Shown: positions 50,609 to 62,000 of the stretch, piece after piece
Layout: each line of letters starts with the position of its first letter
Numbering within the stretch: the first letter of the stretch is position 1
NCBI GenBank assembly: GCA_900323505.1
Contig: OOIN01000003.1
Coordinates: 1,860,001 to 1,924,000 of the forward strand
Direction: 5' to 3'
DNA length: 64,000 nucleotides
Source: Ustilago trichophora
Lineage: Eukaryota; Basidiomycota; Ustilaginomycetes; Ustilaginales; Ustilaginaceae
The notes under the pieces: model-generated
The model's database searches: none
Seen by the model: only the letters and a program-made list of their open reading frames with translations
Told to the model about the DNA's origin: nothing
Position numbers and translations under genes: made by a program

Positions 50609-50880
50609 TCGTCGAACCTTGGTGTTGAATATGGGCTCCCCCCTTCTCTTGAGCCATCCCCTCTGCTCCAGCCAGGACATCTGCTCGATACCCTCCGTCT
50701 CTGCTCGACACTCTTTGCTACAACTCTCATTCTTTTTCTCGTTCGGCTCGTTACGGCTCCTCTGATACTTTCTCTGGCGCGATCCATCGAGTGGTGCACT
50801 CTCTTTCAACGTCTTCTCCCAGCCGTCTCTCTACACCATCACACGCTTGCACACCGTCCCAGCGTGTACTCTCGTCCAAA

Positions 50881-52611
50881 ATGGCCTCCGCCGGCCCCGC
50901 ATTCTCGCTAGCCAGCGACACTCTTCACGCCACCCAGCCGTCCACCTCTGCCGCACCCGAAATCATCTTTAACGTCCTGCCCCCCTCCGCCGGCAAATCC
51001 TTCCTCGTCCTCCTCATCATCATGTGTCTCTGTCTAGGTGCAGTCACTATGGAGCTCTTCAACCACCTGCGATTCGATATCAACCTCATTCGCAAGTCTG
51101 GTTGGACTCAACCTGCCAAATTCGTCTCTCGAATCGCCTACCTCTCCTGCCGCTATCTCTCGGTGGTTTGCCTGACGTTGGTCGTGCTCTTCTTGAGCCT
51201 CAAGTTTGAGGACTGCAGAGCAATGCCCGAGGCGTTCAACATTTTGGGCATGGTTCTGTTGGATTCGGTCAGCTTGGTCTTTGTACAGCGTACCATGGCG
51301 TTGTATAGTTGGAAGCCAAAGATTGTCATTCCGCTGACATTCTATTACTGCGTAGTGCTTGCTGCTGCTGCGGTATGCATCCCCTTCTACGGTGTCGGGT
51401 ACCGCATTCCGGGTACAGAGTTTTGCGCATATGACACGAGGAGACATCTCACCAGGACATTGGTCGCCAATGTGGTGTACAAATCCCTCAGCATGGGTCT
51501 CGATATCATCCTGCTCCTGCTGACTCTGCATCGCCTTCTCGACGGTGGCTTGAAAGCCGTCTGGTCCAAGCAGCCCCAACAGCTCTACTCTGGTCTCAAC
51601 GACCGCAGTCTGTCCAGCTTCCTCGTTCGCCAAGGTTTCCACTTCTACGTCCTCCAACTGGGCACCGACATCTTCTTCGTTTCTACGTACTTTAGCTTCA
51701 GCGAGCCCTCCTACCAGGTTCTCGGCACCGCACTGGTCTTCTGCATTCCTCCCATCGCCGCCGCAGCCGCATTCAGGGAGATGGGCAAGAAGGCCTCCCT
51801 CATCACCGCACGCAACGGTTCCAAGGTCAACGAGATTATGAACTCTACCGCCTCTCCCTCGGCGGACAACTCTGGCACTCGCGGTACCCGTGGCCCGCGT
51901 GGCTCCGCCGCCGCACCTACCTCCAACGTTGCCCCTTCGGCAGTGGGTGTCAACTCGTACGTCCTCCAAGCGCGATCCAACCCCGGCAACATGACCTCGA
52001 GCAGCGCCGCTCCCGAGAAGACTACACGCATCTCTTGGGGTGGCCGGAGAAACAACTTCACCCGTTCTCGACCCGACCCCACCGACATTGAGAACAACGG
52101 AATCCTAGTCACCATCGGTACCGTCTCTCGCTCTGAAGACGTTGATCAAGAATGGGATGGTGGATCGCCGCGTTATTCGTCCGACAACCCGGATCCTGAG
52201 ACCCTCGAAATGCAACGTCAGTGGCCCAGACTCGCCATCAAGAACGCCCACTCGGAAGAAGCAGCCCATCGATCCAGCGAAGGTCACAGTTCTACCGAGA
52301 AGGTCGATCCAGAGGGTGTCGGATTCGAGCCGGTTCAAGTGCCTACATTGGCAAGAAGGCCAACGAACGGTGCAAATGGATATGCATCCAATCCTTACCT
52401 GTTCCATCTCAACAACAGTCATAACGGACCGGAGAGTTCGAGCCCCTGGATCCCTCAGACTCCAGAAAGCCCCTACCCTGCCACACTCCTTTCGCCTCGT
52501 CAATTTTCAAGACATCCAGAAGGATCGAGAAATAACAGCCTTTCGCATGGCCAGATGCAGCATACCCGGGTGGTTGAGGAGGAAGACGATAGTCCCTGGC
52601 GAGCACTCTAA
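50881..52611 (+). CDS. Seven-helix integral membrane protein of unknown function
   Basis: 576 residues from the ATG at 50,881, which has AAA just before it. Seven hydrophobic segments cover about residues 38-60, 80-102, 115-135, 150-175, 195-220, 250-270 and 280-300, followed by a 270-residue polar tail with Arg/Gly patches, Pro runs and several SP sites. The arrangement with a long cytoplasmic tail resembles fungal receptor-like seven-helix proteins common in basidiomycetes (the DUF6533/6534 kind), but I cannot place it. A polar N-terminus of about 35 residues without a signal peptide precedes helix 1. The in-frame upstream codons to 50,791 are not supported by the sequence. Confidence 0.75.
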   Translation: MASAGPAFSLASDTLHATQPSTSAAPEIIFNVLPPSAGKSFLVLLIIMCLCLGAVTMELFNHLRFDINLIRKSGWTQPAKFVSRIAYLSCRYLSVVCLTLVVLFLSLKFEDCRAMPEAFNILGMVLLDSVSLVFVQRTMALYSWKPKIVIPLTFYYCVVLAAAAVCIPFYGVGYRIPGTEFCAYDTRRHLTRTLVANVVYKSLSMGLDIILLLLTLHRLLDGGLKAVWSKQPQQLYSGLNDRSLSSFLVRQGFHFYVLQLGTDIFFVSTYFSFSEPSYQVLGTALVFCIPPIAAAAAFREMGKKASLITARNGSKVNEIMNSTASPSADNSGTRGTRGPRGSAAAPTSNVAPSAVGVNSYVLQARSNPGNMTSSSAAPEKTTRISWGGRRNNFTRSRPDPTDIENNGILVTIGTVSRSEDVDQEWDGGSPRYSSDNPDPETLEMQRQWPRLAIKNAHSEEAAHRSSEGHSSTEKVDPEGVGFEPVQVPTLARRPTNGANGYASNPYLFHLNNSHNGPESSSPWIPQTPESPYPATLLSPRQFSRHPEGSRNNSLSHGQMQHTRVVEEEDDSPWRAL

Positions 52612-53611
52612 TTTCTAACATGCCTTCAACTTTCTCTTGTACTTTATAGATTCCTCCCATAGCACCACTGGGAATACAACACAACCCTGAGCAAACCACG
52701 CACACTCTTTTTGCATCAATGCTATCCTGCTGTGTCCTCATAATGCAGGTTAACGATATGTACTGTACAGTACCTTACCCGTGAGTTTTGCGGTATGAAA
52801 ACGGCTCATGAGGGTGTTTGCATTTCTGATGGGTCAATTCTGAAGCAGCGTTGTAGACTTGATGATGGCAGTGACCGTGGTGGACGACGCAAATCTGTCA
52901 TACAAAAGATGAGGCGTATCGACCCACAGTCAGGAGCCTTAGCTTTTCAAGACGTGTTGAGCTGCAATGCAGAGCGCCGGTTTGATCTGTAGCTGTCTTT
53001 TGACTGGCAAAGATCTTGCATCCTAACGCATTCGGACCGAATCGTCAACCCTCTCAACTCGATCGTCTGAACCAAACTTTCTTCTTGTGTTTCTGTTCCG
53101 CGGTCAGTGTATAGGGACAGAAACGCAAGCAAGAGATTTATAAAGCGTTTGTGTAAAGACACTACATGCCAACGGGATCGCAAATCGTTCAAATCGGGCG
53201 CCTTTTGGACTCTTCGGACGTGCCGGGACCTAGACCTATGCAGTCCCTTCCCGCCACCTAAGAAAGATCGCTATGCAAGGACTGTCCGCATCGCCATCTA
53301 ATTAGAGCTCGGATCGACGAAAAGAAGAATGCGGGATGATCCCAAAAAGTGGAGCATGTCGATCTTGTAGACGTTGTGATGCGGTCGACAGAAACCCCTT
53401 CCCGGATTTGGGTTCGGCTCAGATGCGGCTCAGGGGTTGGTAGATTCCGATAAATGCCTGGCTACTTGCCGTCGGATTTCGTTTACATGTCGGATAAGAG
53501 TCTAGCTAAAACTGTTCTATGCTAGCCTGTGCTGGTCTGTATCGATGCAGAACAGTGACCCTTGCTGACACGTGATCCTTGTTCATGACCATGCAATGTG
53601 ATTGGTCTCGT
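52612..53611. other. Convergent intergenic region
   Basis: A kilobase with no gene between the 3' ends of the membrane protein gene and the SNARE gene. A 14-base palindrome (52,760-52,773) lies here. Confidence 0.5.
52760..52773. repeat. 14-base palindrome, GTACTGTACAGTAC
   Basis: A perfect palindrome related to the 24-base one at 29,682-29,705 and found 150 bases after the stop codon of the membrane protein gene. Their common core is TACTGTACAGTA or its shifted form. Confidence 0.8.
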
Positions 53612-54128
53612 CTATTTGAAGAATGCTATTAGAAGGATAAGCGTCACTATCAAAGCTCCGAGGATCCACACGGAGCCTAAGAGGCAAAAGAGAAGGAGTC
53701 ACAATCAGTACGCTTCGACATCATACAACTGCACCAAGGCTGAGACGACACTTACCGTGATCCTTCAAGCTGTTCCTCAGCCGATCCAGCTGGTTGGCCG
53801 CACCTCCCAACCTCAGACCTGTCCCATCTGCATCTCTGTCGAATTCCTCCAGTAGCTCGTGGTGGAGATCGAGCTCTTCGTTCATCTGCAAGCTCATCTC
53901 GTGCTGTCGGTTGAGTGACGCCGAAAGCGCATCGAGGTGCTGATCCTGGTCGTCCCAGTGTTGCTGTTGAAGCCCGGCAAGCTCAGCATTTGTCGCGCCT
54001 CCATCGTGAGCTTTTGTAGCATCATCGTCTTTGACACTTCCAGATGAGGCGGGTCGATGGGTATCGACTCCATCGTGGTCATCGGCGAAAGGGTTGTGAT
54101 CCGGTGCCAGTGGCCCGAGGCTCGACAT
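53612..54128 (-). CDS. Short Qc-type SNARE (syntaxin 8/Bet1-like)
   Basis: Two exons on the minus strand, 54,128-53,756 and 53,676-53,612, give 145 residues; the 79-base intron has GTAAGT and TTAG. Residues 65-118 form a SNARE coiled coil (LDALSASLNRQHEMSLQMN), and exon 2 encodes the tail anchor, residues 125-145 (GSVWILGALIVTLILLIAFFK). The best match by eye is syntaxin 8, but there is no N-terminal Habc domain, as in Bet1 and Sft1. The ionic zero layer, Gln in nearly all Q-SNAREs, seems to be His89. An NPF motif lies at residues 12-14. It should drive membrane fusion in the Golgi/endosomal system. Without splicing the anchor would be missing. The start has A at -3. Confidence 0.75.
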
Positions 54129-57089
54129 GGTGATTGTCGTCCTTGCTGCGTCCGCGTGAATCAGCAGTCTCACCACATCCTCCGCTGTAGACTGTTGACA
54201 GTTTAGAGCAGTACGATGATGACTTGGTAGCGATAAGAGTGGTCACATGTAAAATGAAGGTGAAGACTGTGAGAAATGACGAGAAGTGGAGCTCACTTGC
54301 ATGTCGTCCGTGCGTTCAGTCGAAGGATCGGAACCCGGAAGTCGGGTCTTCTCCCAAATGCAAAAGCTGTTACGTCGAGATTCAATATTGCTGCAAAGAT
54401 CAAAATGAAATGAAATTCAGCCTGATTCCCGACCGCGGAGAATTTCCAAATTACCTGCAGACCGGTAGTACTGTACAGCGACCTTTTCCCATTGCTGTCC
54501 GCAATAAGCAACAGCTCCTCTTGGCAGCTTCAAGTCACCATCTATTCGGAGCAAGGATCCGAAGACAATCCTTACTCAAAGTATCACCCTGAACACATCT
54601 GGCTGTCCAGCATCTGTCACAGATGCCGATCTAACCGGCAAGCAGGCTCACTATCACCGGTATCGAGAAAGAAGGGGACCGGATTCGGCCTTTCCGCCGT
54701 GACTGCATACCATGAAAAGACGAAAAAGTTTCTCAGACCTGCACGCTTTTATGTTTGCACGCTTTTATGCACGTTTTCAATTCGCACCCCTACTGCGCTG
54801 CTGCAGACACCGCTGGCGAGACTTGAATTACGGATTCTGTCGGCCCTTCCGGAAGTTCGGTTTGCCCAATGCGACTCGATGGCTTGCAGCTCGACTATCC
54901 TCTTTTCATCGTCGTTGAACACGCCACCAAAAATGTCTTTGCAACAAAGCTGTGCGGAAGAAGCTCGGAGAGATTGTACTCGATGCCAAGTTGAGCGCGA
55001 CAAAAAAGGACATTCTGTGCCTGAGCATGTGCACATCCCCGGCTACAGAGGAGCGCCGGCCATTTCCACTTGCATTGCCGTTGATGGCCAGCCGACTCGT
55101 ACGCACGAGCAAAAGAGTATGGTCGGCACGAGGACTCAGCTTGACGCGCCGATGCTTTAACCAGCTCGTGCGGAAAGAACACATCCGAGCCAACTCTACC
55201 ATGGATACTGTTCGGTGCCGAGTCAAGCGCATGAGCATGTGTATGTCTGTGTGGCCGGCAAGACCTGCCAAGCCACTGGCCTCGCTTGCGTTCAACTCCG
55301 TCGGAGCGAGAAAAGCTCTCCTTTACTCTTTAACGTTGTCCCCACAACTTGAGCCAGATAGAGCACAGAAGCTAAACGAGAGCTCTCTGTTGCTCATGCT
55401 CCAGAGGCAATTGGAAGGGAAGCGCACCAACAACGTGACAACGAGCGTGGCGGAGACCAAGAGGTTTTGCCTTGGCATAACGTAGTCTAGCGTGGCTGAG
55501 ATTGAAATGTTTTGCAGCGTCTGTGTACTGTATGTACCTTTAGCTCAATTTTGTAATTTTCTCTCTTGCCGCGCTAGTTGACTTCCACCAAGATTGTGAC
55601 AAACCACTTTACGTGTCGCGGTGACTTCATAGGCCAAGGCAGAGTGACAGGGTGAATGTCGGGAAAATTTACCCTACACAGAGCGGTTAAGCCGAACCTG
55701 GAAAGAAAATTTGGGAGAGAGGCTCGGCAGCGTCAAGAGACAGGTGACCCTGACTGTGGCCCTGCAGACAAAGCGGCAGCATCCCGAACGAATCCCAAGC
55801 ATTCGTTCATCATTGGCCGGCATAAACCTGTTTGGGCAATAACATTGCTCGATGCTAGGTCTTTGAATGTTTCAGCGCAAATTTCATGATTTCCTCTCTC
55901 TCTCTCTGTCTCCCTCTCCGCACAGCACTGAGTCGAAAGTCCATGCGGTGCATCGTCTCGCAAAGACGAGCTGACTGTTGCTTCGCTTTCGAGTTCGAGA
56001 GAGTCGAACGCTGGCAGGACTGGCTCTCGCGCTGCTGGTCTCGCAAAGCCATGCTCCCGTGTCCCTGCTTACCGGTTTTGGAGAGCGCTCTGCCTCTTTT
56101 TGAGCTCGGATTCTGCCGGTAAATTTTAGGCTCTCCCAAACTCCACTTTTTGAAGCTTTCTTCTTTTTCCCAGATTAGGCACTAGAGCGGAATGTCGCCG
56201 GTCTTATCCTGAAGCTGTGCTCCTTCATCGGGTGCAAGACCCTTTCATCATAGCGCCTTTGTTCATCAGGGCGGAACCTATTTCATCAGGAATGCGGCGT
56301 CGACTTATCCACATAACCAGCCCGAGATGAGGGTTTAGTGGAAGCGTTGATAGAATTTTTGCATTGGATGCAAGGTCAAAGGAAGGGGTCTGGTTCCTAT
56401 GAAAAGCTTGAGAGCCGTAGCACACATGGTTGTCTTTGAGTCGAGCTAAGTGCGAGATTGAGTGAATGGAAAGGGTTGCCATGGCAAAGCGTGGCAAAGG
56501 CACCAATAAGCTCGCTTGACTTTTCTTGCTGCTCTTCCTTCATCCATCCCATGTGAGCATCCCACCCAAAGGCACATCGTACCCCAGAATCACACTTCAT
56601 CGGTACCAAACCCAAATCTAAACCTTTTGCTTGCTGCTGTTGTCCCTTTCGGCCCTCGTCTCCGAAAGAAGGCACAGAAGGCGTGGCGTAGTCAGAACAA
56701 CAGGTCACCTGTCCCCTCTGATCTCGCCTCTGCCCGGTAGGCACAACTCTCTTCCCCCAGCTCGGATGGTCCGATTCGCTACATTTGAACCTCTGCTTCA
56801 TTGTCTAGCCCCATCTGTCGGTCCCTTCCGATACGATAAGCAAGCGAGGAGCCAAAAAGTACCTGCATAAAGTGGCTGCCCCCATTTCAAGCATTGCAAA
56901 CTTTTCTTCCTCCTCCCCTCTTCCCTCCATCTTCTCGGACACCCCGTTGCGGGACCCCACTGTTTCCCATAAAGGTCACCCCATCCAGTCTCGGAAACCC
57001 TCACAACCTCCAGTTTTCTCTGCTTCAATCTATCTCTTCCAGCATCAGCGCAACTCCTTCTCTATTGAGAGGCCCTAGTCACCTCCATC
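54129..57089. other. 3-kb gene-poor region
   Basis: Overlapping ORFs of up to 222 codons (54,492-55,160 plus) show no recognisable composition or domain and lie on both strands. Contents seen: an 8-base CTGTACAG core at 54,471-54,478, a CT-repeat tract near 55,893-55,920 and C-rich leader from about 56,890 before the aquaporin start. No gene is called. Confidence 0.45.
54471..54478. repeat. CTGTACAG core related to the GTACAGTAC palindromes
   Basis: Within TAGTACTGTACAGC, upstream of the SNARE gene on the minus strand. It shares the core with the longer palindromes at 29,682 and 52,760. Short, so chance occurrence is possible. Confidence 0.4.
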
Positions 57090-58925
57090 ATGCGTTCTCG
57101 TCGCTCTAGCATCGCGGCTGATGAGCAGAAACAGGCCTCCACCGCTGCCGACATCGCCGTCCCCATCGAAATCAACCTTCCCGGTCGTGGCAGCGCCAGC
57201 AGCAGTGCCAACAACAGCCAGGTCGACCTCTCTGGTCACCACATTTACCTTCCCGAGCATGGTACCGGCGATTCCGCCTCCCAGGGAGGCATGTTTGAGC
57301 TCAACCCCATCCAGCCCAACGAGTACGTCTCTGACGGCGAGGTCGTCAAGGACGTCAAGACGGGCAAGCACTACAAGAAGAAGCCCGTAGCCAAGCCTGC
57401 CTACTCGCTTGGACACACCACTGGCGCCCCCACCGTCTCGGGTGTCGGCGTTCGTACCACCGGTCGTATTGGTCTTGGGCACGCCTTCCCCACTGAGGAG
57501 CAGAACAGGCAGTACAAGGCCGAAAAAGCCGCTCGTAGGTCTCACAACGGTTCTGGTTCCAGGTCGCCTTCGATCGCTGGCAGCGCTTCTGGCCACCGCA
57601 ACTCGATGGATGTCAATACGATGGAAGGCAGGACGCAGCTCTTTGCCCAGCTCCGTGAGCTCATCCACGAAGAGTTCGAAAAGGCCAACCGCGGTCAGAC
57701 CGAGGAGCTGCGCAAGCATGTCCACCAGGCTCATCTCGAGCAGCAAAAGCATCTCGAGGGTCACATTGAGGATGTCAAGGATATCATCGCCACCGAGCTG
57801 CCTCAGTTGGAAGACGGCGGCGAGTCGCAAGAATCCAGCTTGAAGAAAGGCTCCGACAGCACAGAAACCACCACCGATGACGCCAAGCCCCTCGAATATG
57901 GCAGGAAGGGCAGCCAGGGTACCCTCATTCTCGATGGCCCCGGTCAGACCAACGCCGACACCATGGTCATGAATCCTCAGCCTGCCGAGCGCGGCTATGG
58001 CGACGACGAGGCGGATGGAAGCGACGAAGAATACGAGTTCCCCAACAAGTGGGCTGCCATCCGTTACAAGCTTCGCGAACCGTTCGCCGAGTTCCTCGGC
58101 TGCTTCATGCTTATGGTCTTTGGAAACGGTATCAACTGTCAGGTCGTAGTTTCGTCGCTCTACGATCAGAGTGATCCCAAGGGAAGCTATCTGTCGATCT
58201 CGTTCGGTTGGGGTGTCGGTGTCGCCATGGGCGTCTGGGTCGCTGGTGGTATCTCTGGTGGTATGATCAACCCCGCCGTCACGATCGCGTTGGCGTGTTT
58301 CCGAAAGTTCCCGTGGAAGAAGGTGCCCATCTACATCATCGCTCAGATTCTCGGCTGTCTCATGGGCTCGCTCTGCATCTACGGTCTCTATGTCAACCCC
58401 ATCCGCGTCGTCGATCCGCTGCAAACCGAAAAGACCGCCTCGCTCTTCACCACCTATCCAGCCGAATTCCTTCGCCAGCCATCCACCCGCATGAGCGCGT
58501 TCTACAACGAGTTCTTCGCCTCCACCATCCTGCTCATCGTCATCCTGGCCATTGGTGATTCTTCCAACACGCCTCCTCCCGACGGATTAGCCCCACTGGT
58601 ATTGCTCTGGTTGATTTGGGGTCTCGGAGCCTGTCTCGGCTGGCAGACTGCTTATGCAGTTAACCCAGCTCGTGACTTGGGTCCTCGTATCATGCTCTGG
58701 ATCGTTGGCTACTCTCCCAAGATCCTATGGACCTTCAACGCCTGGTACTGGATCTGGACGCCCATCCTCGCCACCTGCTCCGGCGCCATCATGGGATGCA
58801 TCGTCTACGACACGCTCTGCTATACCGGTGGCGATTCGCCCATCAACCGTAAATCCAGCAAAAACGCCCCTGCCTTTGCTCCGGGCTCAAAAGAAAAGAT
58901 GCCCGCTGCCCTCAGCGAGGCTTGA
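57090..58925 (+). CDS. Aquaglyceroporin with long N-terminal tail
   Basis: 611 residues, intronless. About 330 polar residues precede the channel. The MIP fold has six helices and both half-helices: NPA at 394-396 (GMINPAVT) and NPA at 525-527 followed by Arg528 and Asp529. An Asp after the second NPA-Arg points to a glycerol-permeable, GlpF/Fps1-like channel rather than a water-only one. It lies in the plasma membrane and probably helps set turgor and glycerol release. The tail has a Glu/Lys/His-rich segment (about 190-240, a possible coiled coil) and several Ser/Thr-rich stretches that are candidate regulatory phosphosites, as in Fps1. The C-terminus is short and basic. The frame and 57,090 ATG are well supported. 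Confidence 0.9.
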   Translation: MRSRRSSIAADEQKQASTAADIAVPIEINLPGRGSASSSANNSQVDLSGHHIYLPEHGTGDSASQGGMFELNPIQPNEYVSDGEVVKDVKTGKHYKKKPVAKPAYSLGHTTGAPTVSGVGVRTTGRIGLGHAFPTEEQNRQYKAEKAARRSHNGSGSRSPSIAGSASGHRNSMDVNTMEGRTQLFAQLRELIHEEFEKANRGQTEELRKHVHQAHLEQQKHLEGHIEDVKDIIATELPQLEDGGESQESSLKKGSDSTETTTDDAKPLEYGRKGSQGTLILDGPGQTNADTMVMNPQPAERGYGDDEADGSDEEYEFPNKWAAIRYKLREPFAEFLGCFMLMVFGNGINCQVVVSSLYDQSDPKGSYLSISFGWGVGVAMGVWVAGGISGGMINPAVTIALACFRKFPWKKVPIYIIAQILGCLMGSLCIYGLYVNPIRVVDPLQTEKTASLFTTYPAEFLRQPSTRMSAFYNEFFASTILLIVILAIGDSSNTPPPDGLAPLVLLWLIWGLGACLGWQTAYAVNPARDLGPRIMLWIVGYSPKILWTFNAWYWIWTPILATCSGAIMGCIVYDTLCYTGGDSPINRKSSKNAPAFAPGSKEKMPAALSEA

Positions 58926-59087
58926 TTCTTTCTTCCAATACACCAGTATGCTTCATATTGCTACTCTGAAATAATGTTGCTCTCTTGTCTTTGTAGTTGT
59001 ACCTCTTTCTCGCATTGCTCTTGAACTTGCATGTCATCGGGTTTGCCAAAGTGCAAAGTTTACATCACTCTCGAGAGCGACCGTGTG

Positions 59088-62000
59088 TTAATCAAGTGCA
59101 TCGTTGAGAGCCTGTCTGCACTCCCAAGCATCCGTCACGGCCGCCTCTCGCTGAGACTCGCCGTCGAACAGCCTCGCCACATACGCATGCGTCAGCGCAG
59201 TATCTTCGAGCGTCTTGTGGAGCTTCGACTTTGTGTAGGTAAACGGACAGTCGAACGAGATGCAATCTACGGGACCTGGTATGTCCATCTTTGCGCAAGT
59301 TGAACAGATCCTGTCGATTGCCACTGCCTGTTGTTCCAAGCTGTGCAACTTTGTCGAGATGGAGTGGAGGCTGGATGTCGGGGATTGACGGCAATCTAGG
59401 CAGAGGAGGGATTGGGTGCGGGTTGAGCAGAGGAGGCAGATTTCTGTGGCGTAGTGCGAGTTGAGGGTCTGTACTACTGCGGTTGACGATGCGCCTTTGG
59501 GAAGGATTCTTGGCGATGAAGTTGGGGAAGCGTCGTTTGATGCTGTGGTAGCGAGTTCGTCTTGTTGGGCGGCAAGGATGGAAGAGAGGAGGGTGGAGGA
59601 GGGTCTCTTGTTCCAATAGCTGTTGTTGGGTTTGGCCATTTCGTGGAACCAACTTTCCACATCTGCACCTAGCAGATTGAAAACTCGTGCTAGCGGTGGG
59701 ATGATGGTTCGGGTGATGTAGTACATTGCGTTGATTTGCAACTCGGGATTCTTGAGAAATGCTTCGGGTGACACTGCTTGCTGGTTGAGTTTCGCCTTTG
59801 GTTCGCCTTGGGAGATGATGTATGGCACCCGTTCACCATACTGTGGCTCGGATCGAGGATCGGCAAGCATCCGACGTGATGAAACAGCAGCTCCCGGTGG
59901 TGGAGCTACTTTATCGCTGTACGACCCCAATCGTACCTCTTTTGCAAAGATGAAATCCTGAGGCGAGACCCTACCTTCCAAGATCTTCTTCCACTGTCGC
60001 TGAAGGTACCTCTTGACGGCACTCAAGTCGCGAGATCGAAACAGGATGCGTATACACGCTTCGAGCATTCGCTGAATCGCCGGGTGGAAATCCCTCCGTA
60101 CCGTCTCTATCCCCTTTGCGTCAAATCCTGGCTCTCGATCCTCAAGCGTTTCGTACTTGAATCCTACATATCGTTTCTTGGCGAGAAGCACCGAGGGGAG
60201 GTAGACTTTTTCGAATTTGAGCTTGACAGGGCGAGGATTGAGGCTAGTGACCTTGTCGGCAATGGTGTGGCCGAGATGGAAGGCTTCTTCTTTGGTTCGA
60301 CCGGGGAGGTAGACGAAGAGCGAATCTGTGTCTCCGTAAACCACTTGGGCGCCCCATTCGGCAGTACCGTTGATCAGGTCCATCGCCTTTTCCAGCGTCT
60401 CGCGACCCGTCTGGACAATAGCGTCGGCAATCTCGACACACGGCATGCGACCCGAAAAGCTCGCCGAGGTATAGCCGTACGTCACATTGGCCAACAGCTT
60501 CAACGACAATTGTCGTGCGTTCTGAATCCGCTGAAACGACTTATCCGCCTTTGTCCCCTTCATACTGCCCTTTACCATCACCCTAGTATCCAAGATCTCC
60601 GAGAGCATCTTGGCCAACAATGACTTGCGCACGCTAGGCTTGACAAAAAGCAACCCGTTGCTCGAGATATTCACATCATCCTTCAACAAGCTAAGCAACC
60701 CTTTCGGAGGCGCATAGTCGGTCACCCCAAACTTACTCGTCCCTTTGAAACCCGCTACCCTACCCAGGCAGGTAGAGTAGCACAGATTGTACGCGATCAT
60801 AATCGACGGGTACAAGCTTTGGAAATCCAACACGATCAGCGGTCCCTTGTAAAACGCCGATTGAGGCTCCATGATCAACGGCAGGCATTCGGCCGCGTTC
60901 TGCTTCCCGACTTGGGCTCGACTCGGTGAGATGAGTACGAAATTTTCCGGTTTCGCAATGCGCAGCATGATACTCTCCACTTTGAATTGACTGCCGCGAG
61001 AGATGACGGAAAAGAAATCGATGCCGTAGATTCTGGCAAACTCGGCAGTACGCAGGACGAACTCAGATTCGGAGATGATCTCGAGCTCCAACTCAACCAT
61101 ACCGACGTAGTAGAGAAGCGCTCTTCGCATCAGCTCTGGTCGGCCGCTTTTAAACCACTGGGTCAAGGTCTGATGTGAGAACTTGGGGATGCGCCGGTGT
61201 AAGAGGTGATAGGTGACGTTCTCGAGCGTGTACAGGTTGAGGGTGAGCTCGCCCTTCATCAGCCGCCACAGGTTGAGCGTGTGTCGGCCCGTGATGCGGA
61301 GAGCGGATGACTGGGTGTAGGCGTAGTTGTCCGATTTACCTCCTGCTCGGCCGGTGTTGTGCACGATGGAGCGGCCGATTTGCGGTACCAAGTCAAAGTC
61401 GTACTCCTTACTGGCTCGCTCGATGATGTAACCCCAGGAGGAGGAGTGGATCTCCCATCCGACGATGATCTCGGGGTCAAAGGCGCGGATCAAATCGATC
61501 AGAGTGTTGAACAGCTCCAATTCGTCTTCCACCACTTCGATGGCCAGATGCGAAAGCCCGAGGCGATCCGCGTTCATCGCTTCGCTAGCGACCAGGATCA
61601 GACCAGTGCGGAGATCCGGTCGACTCCCTGTGTCTTGGAGGTTCTCGTCCTCGTTCTGGAACGAGTAGACGACCGCTTCGACCGCGTCAAAGGCGGGATC
61701 GGGGAACAGAATACCGCGTGTGGTGGTCAACACTTCTACGGCGAGCGTCGTCATGTGCTGTTTGTCACGCATGACCAGCGTCGTTGCTTTGTGCTGGGAG
61801 ATCTTGAATCCGTAATCGTTGGTCTGCGTAAGCCTCTCGATCTGGGAAAGGAGTCGCGCACGTCGGCGCTTGGAGCGTTGCTTTTCGACAATCCTTTCCT
61901 TTTGTCGCCACGCACGAGCTTCCAGCATCGTCGGCGGAGGCGGGCCGAATTGCCAACAAAGTCGACGCGGTGGAGATTTGCTGGATTGGGAAAGGGCGCT

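Larger units (their letters stand above)
46862..50880. other. 4-kb gene-poor region
   Basis: No ORF on either strand has recognisable protein features, conserved start context or domain. Contents seen: short ORFs of 60-145 codons on both strands that overlap one another, a T-rich stretch at 50,316-50,362 and the TATA box and leader of the gene at 50,881. It is divergent on both sides (start codons at 46,861 and 50,881), so the ends are promoters. The centre may hold noncoding transcripts or a fast-evolving intron-rich gene that I could not assemble. Confidence 0.45.

Noticed and set aside
46874..50711. Candidate tRNAs, rRNA, CRISPR or transposon remnants in the gene-poor regions
   Set aside because: I looked for TTCGA-type T-loops with pairing arms, terminal inverted repeats and spaced direct repeats and found none I could support. 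A tRNAscan-SE and repeat search would be decisive.
54492..55160. 222-codon ORF (and 54,952-55,485, 177 codons)
   Set aside because: Overlap each other in different frames and antisense ORFs, with no domain or transmembrane pattern; likely chance ORFs.
57075..58424. 449-codon ORF on the minus strand opposite the aquaporin
   Set aside because: Antisense shadow of the aquaporin frame; composition only.
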